Below are positions 1 to 13,060 of a DNA stretch of 64,000 bases, one piece after another. The position numbers were made by a program, and so were the translations under genes. The notes under the pieces were generated by a model. That model saw only the letters and a program-made list of their open reading frames with translations, did no database searches and had not been told where the DNA came from. Source of the stretch: Onthophagus taurus (Eukaryota > Arthropoda > Insecta > Coleoptera > Scarabaeidae); the NCBI RefSeq assembly GCF_036711975.1, contig NC_091971.1, positions 15,135,501-15,199,500 on the forward strand, given 5' to 3'. Position 1 is the stretch's first letter. Each line of letters starts with the position of its first letter.

Positions 1-3000
1 TGAAAAGGAAATGGGAGATAAAGAGAGAAAAATGGAATGCACTTGCCAAGAACTGGAACAAGTAAAAGCTGAAAGAGATTTATTACGCAGGAGGTCAATG
101 GAAGTAGGCGATAAAGACCAAGAAATGGAACGGCTTAAGTATCGCGTTAAAGAAGCTGACGTTTTAAGAATAGAAAGGGATCGAATGAAAGCGAGAGTTG
201 ACGAATTATCAAACATCGAAAATGAATATATGGAACTTTTGAATAAAACAAAAGGTTTTGAGTGTATTAAAGCCGAAAGAGATAAATACAAACAGAAATT
301 TGAAGTTTTAACTACGTTAGAAAAGGAATGTGAGCAATTAAAATGTCAAGTGGAACGTGCTAAGTCTTTGGATGATGAAAGAAATGCTTTACAACGACAA
401 GTGAGGGATTGCGAGTGTTGTATAGCTGACCAAGAAGATGAAATCAATAGATTAGTCGCGCATATTGAATGCCTGGCAAAAGGAAGGGATGAGCAACAGG
501 TAAATTATGTTTTAAACATTCTTTTTTTTGAGAATGTTGAACAAGTGTGGCAATGATTTTTTTAAGTATCTCTTTAAGCTGAGATAAGGTAAGTAAATTT
601 TTCACATCATTTCCATGAAGTATAAATAAGATATTAAGCCGAATTTCGTTTTTATTGCAAGGAACGTATGTGTGCCGCCCTCGCTGACGCACGAGCAGAA
701 ATAGAAAAGAAAGATACAATAATAGCTAATTCGGCACAAGAATTAGCAAAAGTTCAAGATTACCTTAAAAACACTATTTCGGATGTCTCCTTTGAACAAA
801 ATCAACTAAAAAACAAAGTCGATGAGCTTGAAGAAGATTGCGGATGTCTTAGCGCAAAATTAGAAGCAAAGAAGAAAGAATGCGACGATTTGAATACTGC
901 AATCCAAGATAAAGATCATTTAATAGCCTGTCTTTCTAAGAGTGTGAAAGTGGAAGATATTGAATGTCCGGTTTTAAAATCCTTATTAAGCAAAGATCTT
1001 GAAAAAGATAAAAGCGTTGGAGGAAAAGATAAGAAAGATGGTGAGTGTATATGTGAAGTTGAAAATAAAGATCGATCCGTTGGGGATGGTTCTCGTATTG
1101 CTGCAGAAGAAGTCGCAATTGAAATGACATGCGAATGTGAATGGACAGAGCCACCACAACAACCGACAAAAGATACCGGAACAATTTGCGGACCAAATTA
1201 CTCTAGAAGTAGGGAACCGCAGAGACAATCGAGAATATTACAAGCAGAAAGACCATGGGAAAGTGAAGGACCTGGACAGAGAAAAAATGTAGGCACCGAT
1301 AAGGGATGGGAAAGTGAAGGTGGACAAATTTGTCAATCTCGACCGACTGATGCAACTAAACCCTCCCCGGGTACTGGGAGCCATATCTCTGAGTATTCAT
1401 CTCAGGGATCTCCATGCACATGCGGAGGAACGACTGGGGGAATGGGTTTACCAAGACAAGAAGATCATGGAAATTATGTTTTATGCCCATATTCCAGAGG
1501 AAGAGGTGACACTCAACCGAATGCCGTGATGGCAGGTGAGCAAGAAAGAGATATGAGAAGAGGAATGAATATTGAAAGAGCGATGGTTGGAGCACAAAAT
1601 GTTGTTCCTTGTCCATTTAGGCAACCACAAGTTGGACCACCGCAAGTTGGACAGGGTGCAGGAGGTTACGACCGAAGTTATGAAAAACAGATTTATATGG
1701 AGACTAAAAAGTTAGTGGACATAAATAAAATGGTGCAAGAAAGTAAATCGAAAAAACTGCCTTGTCAACCTTGCACATGCTCGAAGAAATCAAAAACACC
1801 CGAGAGAAGAAAATCAAAATCATCTGAACGAAGACAATCAAAAACTCCTGAGAGGAAGCAAAGTACTCCGCAAAGAGAAAATATATGTTGTGCATGTACT
1901 ACTCAGAATGAAGCCGTAGAAACTACAACTAAAAAAGTCTGTGATAAATGTACATGTACTGATGATAAAACCAAATCAAAGGAAAAACCGAAAAAGAAAC
2001 CTCCTTCCAAAAAGAATACATGTGATTGTGGAAGTATTGATGATAAAAGTGATACCTCTTCCTCGGATAGTAGCGCATGTAAATGTCAAGATAATATCTG
2101 TAGTGATGATGATGATGATGATAAGAAATCTTCGATTTCTAGCGCATCATCTAACGATACTGATAAAGATAGCCTCATATCCAATTTAAAACAACAATTA
2201 GCTGAAGCAACAGAAAAGAACTGCAAATTAAGAGAACAACTATGCAGTGCAAAAACTAACACGCATGCGGATACAATGTTGGAGCAATCCAAAGCTGCGG
2301 TGAAAAAAATAGCTGAGGAACTTGCTAAAAAATTAGAACAAGTTGAATCTGAAAGAAACGAAGTTCGTAAGGAGAAAAAAGAGGAATGTAGAAAAATGGC
2401 AGAAAAAATCAACAAATTACAAGATGAATTGAAAAATGCCAACAGAACTATCAAACAATTAACAGAAGGTAACGTTGATGATGAAAGAATGGTAGCTGAG
2501 AACAAAATATTAAAAAAAGTTTCGAACGAAATACAAGAAGTTGCCAAAGAGCAAATACAAGAATTAGTTGAAACTCTTTGTAAATGTAAAGATAGAATAA
2601 ATGAATTAGAAAAAGATAGAAATGCGGTGGGTAATAAAGACACCAAAGCATTAAGAGTTGAAGATTTCGATGTTGCAAAACAACAACAATCTGAATTGAT
2701 AGATCAATTGAGAACGCAACAAGCGCGCACCGAAGCTTTAGAAAAAAAATGTCAATGTCTGCAAGAATCTAACAATAAATTAAAAAACGTTGACGGCGAA
2801 AACGATAACTTAAAATCCAGCAATGATAAACTGAAAAAAGATCTTGATGATATGTCTGGACGGCTCGAAAAATCTCAAAAATCTTTACGAAAGTCGCTTG
2901 ACGAATTAGATAACTCAAAAAGAAAACTAAACGAACTAAAACATGTGTATCAAGATGACATGGAAGATATGCAAGAAAAAGTCGATAACATGTTTACTGA

Positions 3001-6000
3001 AGTAAAAAGGGCTAGATCAGAATTGCACGATAATGAAGACAGGCAAAATCAATTAAGCTCAAGATGTAACCTAAAAATAGATGCCATTGTTAAACAAAAA
3101 ATTCGTTTAGAACAGCGATTAAAAGAAGCCGAAGAGAAAGCTGCGCAATCTCAAGATCAACTCGATAACTTATTAAGAGAAGTATCGGTTTATAAAAGTA
3201 AATCAAAAATACCAGTTGGCTCACAAAGAAGAGCTGATGGATCACAAACTGTTGGTGGTAGTGGAAAAGGTGCCCTAGCTGAAGGGGCGCAAACCGATTT
3301 TACAAGTTCACCAGAATACGCAGCCCTGCAAAGTCAATTGGACTGCGAAAGGAAAAAATCGCGGGAATACCAAAAAAGGGCAAGAGCGTTACAAGACCAG
3401 ATTGATGATATGAAGCATTGCGGTGCAAAAGCCGATCCCGACGATGTTGATGATTTAAAATATAAGCTTCAAACTGCCAATAAACGAATTCAAGACCTCG
3501 AAAAACAGTTAGAAAAACAAAAATCAGATTGCTGTCAAAAAATAAGTGCTTTAAAGAAGGAAATTGCAGGTTTAGAAGAGTGCTTATTATCAAAAACGAG
3601 AAAATCAACAATGGACACTTCTAACTTAGAAAACGAAAACGCCAAATTGAAACGAGATCTTCAAGACTGCAGGGATTCGTTAGGTAGAAGTAAGAAACCG
3701 GAAAGTCCAGACGCTGGTTCTCAAGCTGTGCCAACAACTGTATCGGAAGTATCCGAAGCCATAGAAACTCCACCATCAAGAGAATCAAGAGAAACTGAGG
3801 TGGATGTATTAGAGGCTGGTGATGATTCAAAAGGCGGAAAAATGCAACAGTCTGAAGATCAGAAAAAGGAATTAGAAGATCAAAAAAGAAGTTTGGAAGA
3901 GCAAAAGAAAGAGTGTGAAGCAAAACAAAAAGAATTGGAAGATAGTTTGAAAGAACTTGAAGATAAAAAAACCGCACTTGAAACCGTTCAAAGTGATCTC
4001 GAAGCTAAAAAGCAAGAATTAGAAGATAAAGTACAAGAATTGCAATGTATCAAATCTGCGTTAGACGCAAAAAACCAAGAATTAGATGCTAAAACACAAG
4101 AGTTAGATGCTAAAAACCAACAATTAGCATCAAAGAATCAAGAATTAGACGCGAAAAACCAAGAATTAATGTCTAAAACTATGGAATTAGATAATGTTAA
4201 AAAACAACTGTCAGATAAGGATAGAGAACTCAACGATGTGATGAATGAATTAGCAAACCTTAAAGACAAATTACAAGATATGTGCAAACAACTTAATGAT
4301 GAAAGAAACCAAAATAATAAATTAATGCAACAATTAAATGAATGTAATCAAAAATTGGAGGATTTAGCGAAAAGCGCTGGAGATTGCGAAGCGGAAAGGG
4401 ATAAATTAATGAGACAGTTAGATTCGTGCAAAACACAAATAAGTTCTTTAGATAAATCTTACGGCGATACTAAAGATCTTGCATCTAATCTTGAAGCTAT
4501 GAAACGAAAAGTGGATGAGTTACAAAGAAATTTGTATGAATGCCAATCAGAAAACTGTGCCCTGCAACAAGAACTTAATCAATTAAAAGGGCAACAAGTT
4601 GAGATGCAAGATACTTTAGAGACTAGTGTTAAAGGTGATAGAGAAAGTCTTTCCCAAGATTTAGATGATCTAAAAGCGAAATTAGCCGAGTATGCTGCGC
4701 TTATACAAAGTCTTCAAGCCGATAAAGAGAAGTTAACTAAAGATCTTAACGATGCTACAAAAGAAATTGATACATTAGAACATAGTCACGGAGCGGTAGG
4801 TGACGATTTAGATCAATTACAAAAGAGATTAGCGGAACTTCAAGCTGAAAACGATCGAATAAAACAACAAGCGGCCGACCTTCAATCTGAAAACGGTAAC
4901 TTAAAGAGTAAAATGGACGGAATGGAACAAGAAAGCGCTGCATTAAAAGAAAAATTATCCGCCTCCGAAAAATCAGCTGGTGATGCCAGTGGTTTACAAG
5001 CACTCATCGATCAATTAAACAAACAATTACAAGACGCAAATAGTAAAATATCATCACTCGAAGGAGATTTACAAGCTGCCCGAACCGAAGCAGGGGATTA
5101 CAGCAAACAATTAGCCGACTTAAAGAAAGAAAAAGCTGATCTCTTAGATGAAATTGCAAAACAAAAGAAAGATATAGGAGATTTAATTGGAAAAACTAAA
5201 TTAGCTGATGCCGCTGACAAAGCTGCAGCCGATTTAGAGAAAGAAAAAAAAGATAAAGAAGCCCTCGAAGATCAGTTAAGAAAACTGCAAGATCAATTAA
5301 AGAATATGAGCGCTCAACCCCCAGCTCCTACGGTAGACATAGATGCGTTACAAAATCAACTTAAAGCCTTACAAGATGAATTGAATAAAAGTAAAGCGCA
5401 AATTTCAGATTTGCAGAATCAATTACAAACCGAACAAGGAAAGAGCGCTGATTTAGCAAGTAAATTACAAAGTGAACAAGAAAAGAATAAAAAGATGGCA
5501 GATTTAGAGGCACAATTGGCGGACATGAAAAATCAAAAGGACGCTTTACAAAAACAACTTCAAGACGAAACTGATAAATACAACGATTTGGAGAAAAAAG
5601 TCGGCGTTTTAATGGATAAAAATAGTGCTTTAGAAAAAGATTTACAAGAAACCGGAGCAAAACTAGCAACTGCACAAAACAAAGTTGATCAACTAGCTAA
5701 AAGCTCAGGAGATGAAATGAAAAATATCAGCGATAATTATGAAAAGCAAATTAATGACTTACTTAATCAAATACAACAACTACAAGATAAACTTAAAGGG
5801 ATGGAAACAGAAAACGGAAATCTCAAAGGTAACATTTAACAAGAGATTAAATCTTAAACTAATATTAGACCTAGAAACTTTTGGGCTTTTCTTCAGAAAC
5901 AAGTACGAAGTGTCCGGTTCTTGCTAGCACCTTTGTCTTGGTGAATCCTCTTTGGTGGCAATGCTCTGCAACTGGCGACTGTTGGATCTTATTCAGTTGG

Positions 6001-9000
6001 ACATCCCTCTCATGTTCCTTGGTGCGAGACTCGATGTTACGTCTAATTTGGCCAACATAACACTTCCCGCAACTGCATGATAGTTAGTGCGCTTTGTATT
6101 TTGCTGTACGTATCGTATCGTACTACGATAGCATTCTTCTTCAAGCACCTCGCATTCCGCTCCATCACACCTAAAACATAGGGAAGACAGATAAAACCGG
6201 CTGATGCAGTATTTACCAAGTCTCCTCTCTGCTTGCGTTGTTTGGTTCTGAATATCTCTCACAGTGTAGGCGTTCTTCTATAGTAGTTTTTCTACTAGTT
6301 GAAACACGGTTGGGATCACTGACCTCTTCTGTTGTGGATGTTCATGAAATGAAGCCTGTAGATACCTGTTCGAGTGCGTTTTCTTCCGATACACTTCCAG
6401 TTCCATGCCACCATCTGTCTTCCTAATGACCAATACACTCAGAAAAAGTAATTATTTTGTAGCTTCCGTTTCCATGATAAATTTGATCATGGAGATTCCA
6501 TTAATTCCTGGAGGCGCTCTTTTTTTTGTTGTCAGATCACGAAAGTGACCTCCTCGTAACGGAGCCATAGTTTTGTTTTTGACGGATTCTTCCTTAACGC
6601 TTCCTTTTCAAATATCTTCATGTAAAAATTGGCCATCACAAGTGACAGAGGCGATCCCATCGTTGTCACTTCCTTTTCAGCTAAAATATGTCGATGATAG
6701 GCGAAGTACTGCCTAGCTATGAAACCAGCGTTGCCAACCCTACCAATTTACCGATAAACTGAGAGAGTGCAATATTGTTATGAATTAAATTTGCTACAAC
6801 TTTTCTTCTAACAGTATTTTTGTAAAATGCTCCGATTCCCGAGTGCTAACATTAATCACTTGAAAAAGCAACGAAATTCAACAAGTTTTCATATTTTCGT
6901 ATTTTTCTCGATATTTACACATCTGAGAGCAAAAATGAAAGAGTGCAATATTGTTAGGAATAAAATTTGCTACAACTATTGTTCTAAAAGTTTTTTTGTA
7001 ATATGCACCGATTCCCCAGTGATACCATTAACAGCTTGTAATAAACAACGAATTCATAAAATTTTCACAATTTCGTGTTTTTCTCAATATTTATGAATCT
7101 GAGAGTAAAAGTGTAAGAGAGCAATATTGTTAGGAATAAAATTTGCTATAACTATTGTTCTAAAAGTTTTTTTATAATATGCACCAATTCCCCAGTGTTA
7201 CCATTAACAGCTTGTAATAAACAACGAATTTATAAAATTTTCACAATTTCGTGTTTTTCTCAATATTTACGCATCTGAAAGTAAAAGTGTAAGAAAGCAG
7301 CATTGTTAAGAATCAAATTTGCTATAACTTTTGTTCCAAAAGTTTTTTTATAACATGCTCCGATTTCTGAGTGTTAGATTAATAACATGAAAGAGCAAAA
7401 ATTCATCAAATTTTCACAATTTCGTGTTTTTCTCAATATTTACGCATCTGAGAGCAAAAATGAAAGAGTGCAATATTGTTAAAAATAAAATTTGCTATAA
7501 CAATTGTTCTAAAAGTTTCTTTGTAATATGCACCGATTCCCCAGTGTTACCATTACCAACTTCCAATAAACAATGAATTCATCAAGTTTTCACAATTTCG
7601 TGTTTTTCTCAATATTTTCGAATTTAAGAGTAAAAGTGTAAGAGAGCAATATTGTTAGGAATAAAATTTGCTACAACTATTGTTCTAAAAGTTTTTTTGT
7701 AATATGCACCGATTCCCCAGTATTACCATTAATAGCTTGCAATAAACAACGAATTCATCAAATTTTCACAATTTCGTGTTTTTCGCAATATTTACGCATC
7801 TGAGAGCAAATGTGCAAGAAAGCAACGTTGTTAAGAATAAAATTTGTTATAACTTTTGTTCCAAAAGTTTTTTTATATCAGGCTCCGATTTCTGAGTGTT
7901 ACATTAATAACATGAAAGAGCAAAAATTTATCAAATTTTCACAATTTCGTGTTTTTCTCAATATTTACGCATCTGAGAGCAAAAATGAGAGAGTACAATA
8001 TTGTTAAAAATAAAATTTGCTATAACAATTGTTCTAAAAGTTTCTTTGTAATATGCACCGATTCCCCAGTGTTACCATTACCAACTACCAATAAACAATG
8101 AATTCATCAAGTTTTCACAATTTCCTGTTTTTCTCAATATTTTCGAATCTGAGAGTAAAAGTGTAAGAGAGCAATATTGTTAGGAAAACAATTTGCTACA
8201 ACTATTGTTCTAAAAGTTTTTTTGTAACATGCTCCGAATCAATCATTCTACCGACATTCAGCCGGCGTAGGTTTGCAACCCTGCCTGGAATATACTTCGG
8301 CAAGCCCTCCGTGATGAGTTTCTGGAAAAGACCATCCATGGCATCTTTGGCTAGTACTCTAGGGAACAGAGATTCCACATCGAAACTTACCAGATTCAAC
8401 AAAATGCATAGAACATACGATTCTGTTTTACCTGTAGAAGATGACATAATGGTGGCAAGGTGTTTTGCCAGCTGATAGGTTGCAGAATTTATGACACTGA
8501 CAATAGGGCATAGTGGGGCTTCCGGTTTATGGATTTTAGGTAATCCATACATTCTTGGTGAACCGGTTTCGTCACTTCGAACTTGTTTCTGAAGAAGGTT
8601 GCAACATGGGATCCAGAAATTTTTAGTTATAGCTCTTGTGTTAGTTCTTCCCTTTAGTTAAATCGACCGTGAAAGTTTTCGTGCTTATAAATTAAATCTT
8701 TAATTTTGTAGGACAACTTTCTGCTGCCGGTGATAATCTTGCACAAAAACTTAAAGAATGCGAGGATAAACTTAAAGCTAAAGAAGCCGAACTATCTGAA
8801 GCAAAGGGTCAACTCGATGCGAAAGCGGCCGAATTAGCAAAATGCAAACAAGACTCTCAAGATGCATTGGCAGCAAAAGACAAAGAATTGGCTGCTATGA
8901 AAACCGAAATGCATAAAGAAATGGCAGAAGCCGTGGAAGATGTGAAAGAAGAAAAAGAACTCATTGCTGGTAGATTAAAGAGTTCAATGATACAATTACA

Positions 9001-10973
9001 AGAAACCGGAAAAGAAAACGATGAAAAAGATGCATTAATTCGGGAACTGAAGGAGCTACACAAAGCACTTCAAGAGAAACTTGAACAACAACAAAAAGAT
9101 TGTAACGAAATGATTGCAAATTTGAAGGCGCAATGTGAACAAGAAAAGAAAGATCTTTTAGCCAAATACAATAAAGGAATTAGTAGTTTACAAATGTCGC
9201 ATGAAGATATAGTCGGGGAAGTTTCTAAACAACATGAGAGAGATGTCGAAAGTTTGAAGGGTGAATTAAGGAAGAGCAAAGCAAGCATCGCAACCTTAGA
9301 ACAAAAACTCAAAGATTCTGTAAGTTAATAATTTTTTTATGTAAAAATCGGCTTAAATTTCTTTATATTTTTACAAGGTTCCTAAACCTCCACCCAAACA
9401 AGACAGTACAACAAGTACAGTTAAATCTTCAGTAAGAGATATTCATGTACAAAAAGATAAACCAGAGGTTCCTACTAAAGATTCCTCAACCATGTCTCGT
9501 CTATCAGAGAAAGGACCGGGTGAATTAAAAGAAACAACGGACGAATCAAAAGGAGCAACGGACGAATCAAAAGGAACAACGGACGAAACAAAAGAAATGA
9601 AAGATGAAAAATGTACTTGTGGAAAAGATCCTCAGTTTGAAGCTCTTCTTCAACGTGCATTAGACGAAGGAATAGAGGTTCGTTTCATTGATTTAGTAAT
9701 CCATATTGCCACACTTGTTATATTAAGTTAATTACAATTTTTTTACTACTTTAATTTTCTTGATTAAATTAATAACAATAAATTTCTATATTATTTTAAT
9801 AACAGTCTCTAGCGTTTGAAGACCTGCAATATATGCACGGTAAAATCTGTGATGCGACGGCTGATTTATTGAACAAAAGAGGAACTGGACCGGAAGTTCA
9901 ACCAATCGAAACTGACAAGTACATGTTAATGAGGAGAAATGCTAATTTGGAGAAATCGATGAAAGGGAAACATCACGAAGCACAAAGTTCAAGTAAATAA
10001 AAGTCGAATAATTAAAACAATGATGTAATAACAATTTTTTTTAGTTAAAAAATTGGAAATGGAGGTTGGAATGGAAAGGAAACGATTAGATGAATTAAGA
10101 AATTCGTTACAAGTGGAGAAAGAAGCCAACAATGATCTGCTAAAACGGGTGAAACAACAAATGAAAGCGATGTCTAACATGCAAGTTGAAAAAGATATAA
10201 TGAAGCAAAAGAATTCGATTCACGAAGAAAAAATACAAAGATATATGTTTGATTGATTTTTTTTTGTTGCTAATTGTATACTATTATTTTATCTTTTTTG
10301 TAGATGTATGTGCGAACAAGAGAAATCAAAAGTAAAACAACTTGAAATGGAATTAGATAAAGAAAAATCGAATGTTAAACGATTAAAAGAAATGTTAGAT
10401 ATGGAACGGGATGTGTCTACATCGAAAAAGCGGAGGGATAATGAACAATTAGATGTAAAATAGATAACAAAAAAAAATGCTTTAATTAATTTTTATTTTT
10501 TTAATTTTTAGAGTTTGCGATCTGAATTGAATAAGTCTCTAAATAGCGAGATGATGCTCCGAATGCAAATTGAACAAACTTATCCCCCACCTTCCAAGCG
10601 GCCTTGCGCATGTTCAAAACAAAAATCAGCTCGAGAACGGCCAAGATCTCCATCTCCACCGACTTGCCCTCCTTGTCCCTTATCACGAAAAAGTGGTCCT
10701 CCTGCTGATGGACCACCAAAAGTTTGTCCTCCTTGTCAACCACCACTACCGAAACCATGTCCTCCATGTCAACAACCACCGAAATCTTGTCCCCCTTGTC
10801 AACAACCACCACCACCAAAATGTTGCCCTCCTTGCCAACAACCGCCAAGATGTCCAGCCTCATTTTACACAGAATTAACCCTGCCTTCAAAAACTGAAAA
10901 AGGACAACGGCCGCAACTGAAACGTAGAGATTGCCGTTGTAGTCAACAGGAACCAAGCAGGGAATATGATTAA
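1..10973 (+). CDS. Very long coiled-coil protein with CPPC-repeat tail, 5' end outside window
   Basis: Exons: 1-499 (open from position 2), 662-5828, 8712-9319, 9378-9677, 9806-9992, 10045-10246, 10304-10454 and 10512-10973 (TAA). All introns are GT-AG and all phases join without a break, giving about 2,521 visible residues. Nearly the whole protein is heptad-rich coiled coil (Leu with Lys/Glu/Gln/Asp). A clear 7-residue tandem (LDAKNQE type) lies at 4063-4180. A less coiled, Cys- and Ser/Arg-rich stretch is encoded at about 1000-2110, including Cys-X-Cys pairs and a poly-Asp run. The last exon encodes five CPPC blocks spaced by QQPP-type linkers, then a basic Cys-rich end. I do not recognise a named orthologue. 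Cys-Pro-rich tails occur in insect and mammalian sperm-tail proteins, so a sperm structural role is possible but is inference only. The first visible exon continues upstream, so the true start is not seen. Confidence 0.85.
5853..8665 (-). mobile_element. Penelope-like element remnant (RT + GIY-YIG), split by satellite DNA
   Basis: Read on the minus strand inside the 2,883-bp intron 5829-8711 of the coiled-coil gene. About 8570-8240 encodes the N-terminal RT part, with the PLE hallmark YGLPKIHKPEAPL followed by LVSFDVESLF. About 6745-6535 encodes the next RT block, MGSPLSLVMANFYM, then LWLRYEEVTFVI, where the expected YVDD catalytic motif is mutated. About 6080-5870 encodes a GIY-YIG-like nuclease segment (CSCGKCYVGQIRRNIE, then SRTKEHERD). 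Penelope-like elements combine exactly this RT with a C-terminal GIY-YIG domain. The copy is dead: catalytic Asp residues are lost, frames are broken and a satellite array interrupts RT. Its 3' edge at 5853-5885 resembles the dispersed palindromic repeat found elsewhere in the window. Confidence 0.85.
6755..8235. repeat. Satellite A array, about 175-bp monomers in a 525-bp trimer
   Basis: The landmark TTGTTA recurs at 6775, 6951, 7127, 7303, 7476, 7652, 7828, 8001 and 8177. Spacings are 176, 176, 176, 173, 176, 176, 173 and 176. Every third monomer is the most similar, so from 6951 the array repeats with an exact 525-bp period: types with GAGTGCAATATTG, GAGAGCAATATTG and AAAGCARCRTTG alternate. 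Related monomers occur at 40215-40465 and 41090-41170. The array lies between the two RT halves of the Penelope-like remnant. Several short ORFs within it are repeat artefacts. Confidence 0.9.
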
Positions 10974-11156
10974 AAATTTAAATGTTTTTGTTATTTTCGG
11001 GGCCGTATTGCTTGCGTGTATGTTAGGTATTGTATTAATTATTATTTCAATTTATAATTTTTGTATATTACGTGTAGAATATTTATGTAACGTACGAATA
11101 CTATCGATCCAATTGGTGATAGTTTCGTTAAATTCAATGTAAAAGTCATTTTTATA

Positions 11157-11162
11157 AATAAA
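11157..11162 (+). terminator. Polyadenylation signal of the coiled-coil gene
   Basis: AATAAA lies 184 bp after the TAA stop at 10973, the first canonical hexamer downstream on this strand. It marks the probable 3' end of the coiled-coil transcript. Confidence 0.55.
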
Positions 11163-11391
11163 CGATTGTAAAAACGTTTCTTATGACAGTTATATCTGAA
11201 CTAATCACAATAAAAAATTTAAACATTTTTCTTAAATCTACCAATAATGTAATGCCCGGTTCATCATTCCAGTAGTATTCCAGTATAGTGATCGAAACCA
11301 GTGTTGAAATTGCACTGGAATAATGTGAACTTGCATTGGAATGTATTCATTTCAGCAAGCAATCCAGGTCAGTGACTGGATGGTAGAATTA

Positions 11392-11690
11392 ACAGTAGGC
11401 CTAGAACTAGAATCATTTGGGCTTAGCCACACGTCTCAAAAGACGACTAAACCCGAAACTTTCTAGTTCTAGGTTTAGTGTTAGTTCTAGTTTTACACTA
11501 GCACTGTTACTATGTAGAATTAACACTATACCTAGAACTAGAATCATTTGGGTTTAGCCGCACGTCTCTAAAGACGGCTAAACCCGAATGATTCTAGTTC
11601 TAAGTATAGTGTTAGTTCTAGTTTTACACTAGTGCAATCACTAAAAGTAACACTATACCTAGAACTAGAATCGCACATCTCTAAAGACGG
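11392..11690. repeat. Palindromic repeat cluster 1
   Basis: Two and a half copies of a near-perfect palindrome of about 105 bp. Each arm runs ACTAACACTAGACCTAG-AACTAGAA-CATTCGGGTTTAGCC and meets the other at a short centre of the form CGTCTTAAGACG. Copies lie at about 11392-11510, 11516-11637 and 11645-11690. The same unit recurs in other introns and spacers of the window. Confidence 0.85.
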
Positions 11691-11914
11691 ATACGTTCAT
11701 AACAACAGCGTTCATAGGGAGTTGGATAACCTTATACAGTATGTTTACTCAAGGGACCTTGCTTCCGTGCTTTTGGTAACTCGTGATAAGATGGCGGATT
11801 TTAAATCGAGGTCATAAAACGAGGTGCCGCCAACATCAAACGAATCGACGTCAGTGACATTTCTGGTTATTCTGTGGTTATTATAGTGTTACCTATTCAA
11901 GAAATGTTGAATGA

Positions 11915-12075
11915 TCTAGTTCAGCACTGCATTCCCTCCTCCTATGGCGCTACAGCCCAAATCATGCCTTGGCCTCTTTCAATCTGCTTCTCTACTCCCT
12001 CCTGTTTAAAGCCACTCTCTTCCAATTTCGCACTCCCATCCATATCCTTGCAGCCTCTTCTCTCTATGTAGATGA
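11915..12075 (-). mobile_element. LINE 3'-end fragment (RTE/R1-like C-terminus)
   Basis: On the minus strand, broken frames give RKRVALNRREWRS-like and GL-stop-RHRRR-like text, resembling the end of the last ORF of many RTE/R1-like LINEs. It is GC-richer than its surroundings. Only the terminal part is present and frames are disrupted, so family placement is weak. Confidence 0.4.
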
Positions 12076-12364
12076 CATTGAAAAATGGAATTTGTAAGAC
12101 TGCTTATTTATACAACAATTTTTAAGTTAATAATGAAGACTGAAGATATCTCCTCAATATTTGCTAAAGATGCATCAAAATTGAAAATATACTTTAATTT
12201 TTGATGTTTATAGTTTATAACATACCTACAGTGATACAATAAAGTCTACATACACCCTCCTGAAATCCTGAATTTAATGAATTTTTTAAACGAAGGATAT
12301 TAGAAGACTATATTATTTTAATACAAAGTTGAAATAGTTCGACTTGTGCTACGAACTGAAGGCT

Positions 12365-13060
12365 ACAGCAGTAGAATTAGTCGCACCTCTCTCAAGACGG
12401 CTAAACCCGAATTATTCTAGTTCTAGTGATAGTGCAAAACTAGAACTAACACTAGACCTAGAACTAGAAACATTCGGATTTAGCCGCACCTCTCTCAAGA
12501 CGGCTAAACCCGAATGATTCTAGTTCTAGGTCTTGTGTTAGTTCTAGTTTTACACTAGCACTGTTACATTAACACTATACCGAAAACTAGAATCATTTGG
12601 GGTTAGCCGCACGTCTGTAAAGACGGCTAAACCCGAATGATTCTAGTTCTAGGTCTAATGTTAGTTCTAGTTTTACACTAGCACTGTTATCTATGTAGAA
12701 CTAACACTAGACCAAGAACTAGAATCATTTGAGTTTAGCCGCATGTCTTTAAAGACGGCTAAACCCGAATAATTCTAATTCTTGCTCTAGTGTTAGTTCT
12801 ACTTTTAGTTCAATAAAAATATACAACAATATAGCGCTGCATTAGAATTAAAACTAGAACTAACACTAGACCACAGAATAACATAATAGAACTAGAAAGT
12901 TTCGGGTTTAGCCGTGCGTCTTCCCTTTATTCTGGTTCTAGGTCTGTGTTAGTTCTAGTTTTACACTTGTGGTTCTATGTTTTAAGAAACGCACGATTAA
13001 ACGGAATGTTTTTAGTTCTAGGTCTAGTGCTATTGTTAGTCTAGTTTTATTTGCTATTGA
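12365..13060. repeat. Palindromic repeat cluster 2
   Basis: At least five further copies of the CTAGAACTAACACTAG / GGGTTTAGCC palindrome lie at about 12365-12440, 12445-12560, 12575-12690, 12697-12805 and 12845-12965, with a degraded one to 13060. Copies are separated by short spacers containing GTTTTACACTAGCAC or TATATTTTTATTGA. Arms are inverted and usually fully complementary for 40 bp or more. Confidence 0.85.

Noticed and set aside
2086..2646. Long minus-strand frame opposite the coiled-coil exon
   Set aside because: It is Ser/Leu/Phe-rich, the mirror of Lys/Glu/Gln-rich coil codons, and lacks any domain. The plus-strand frame is continuous and spliced.
6827..8007. Several short frames in the satellite A array
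   Set aside because: They repeat with the monomers and encode low-complexity Phe/Lys/Asn text.
11392..13060. Hammerhead ribozyme in the palindromic repeats, as known in Penelope-like termini
   Set aside because: No CTGANGA plus GAAA core in the right arrangement was found in the copies that I read.
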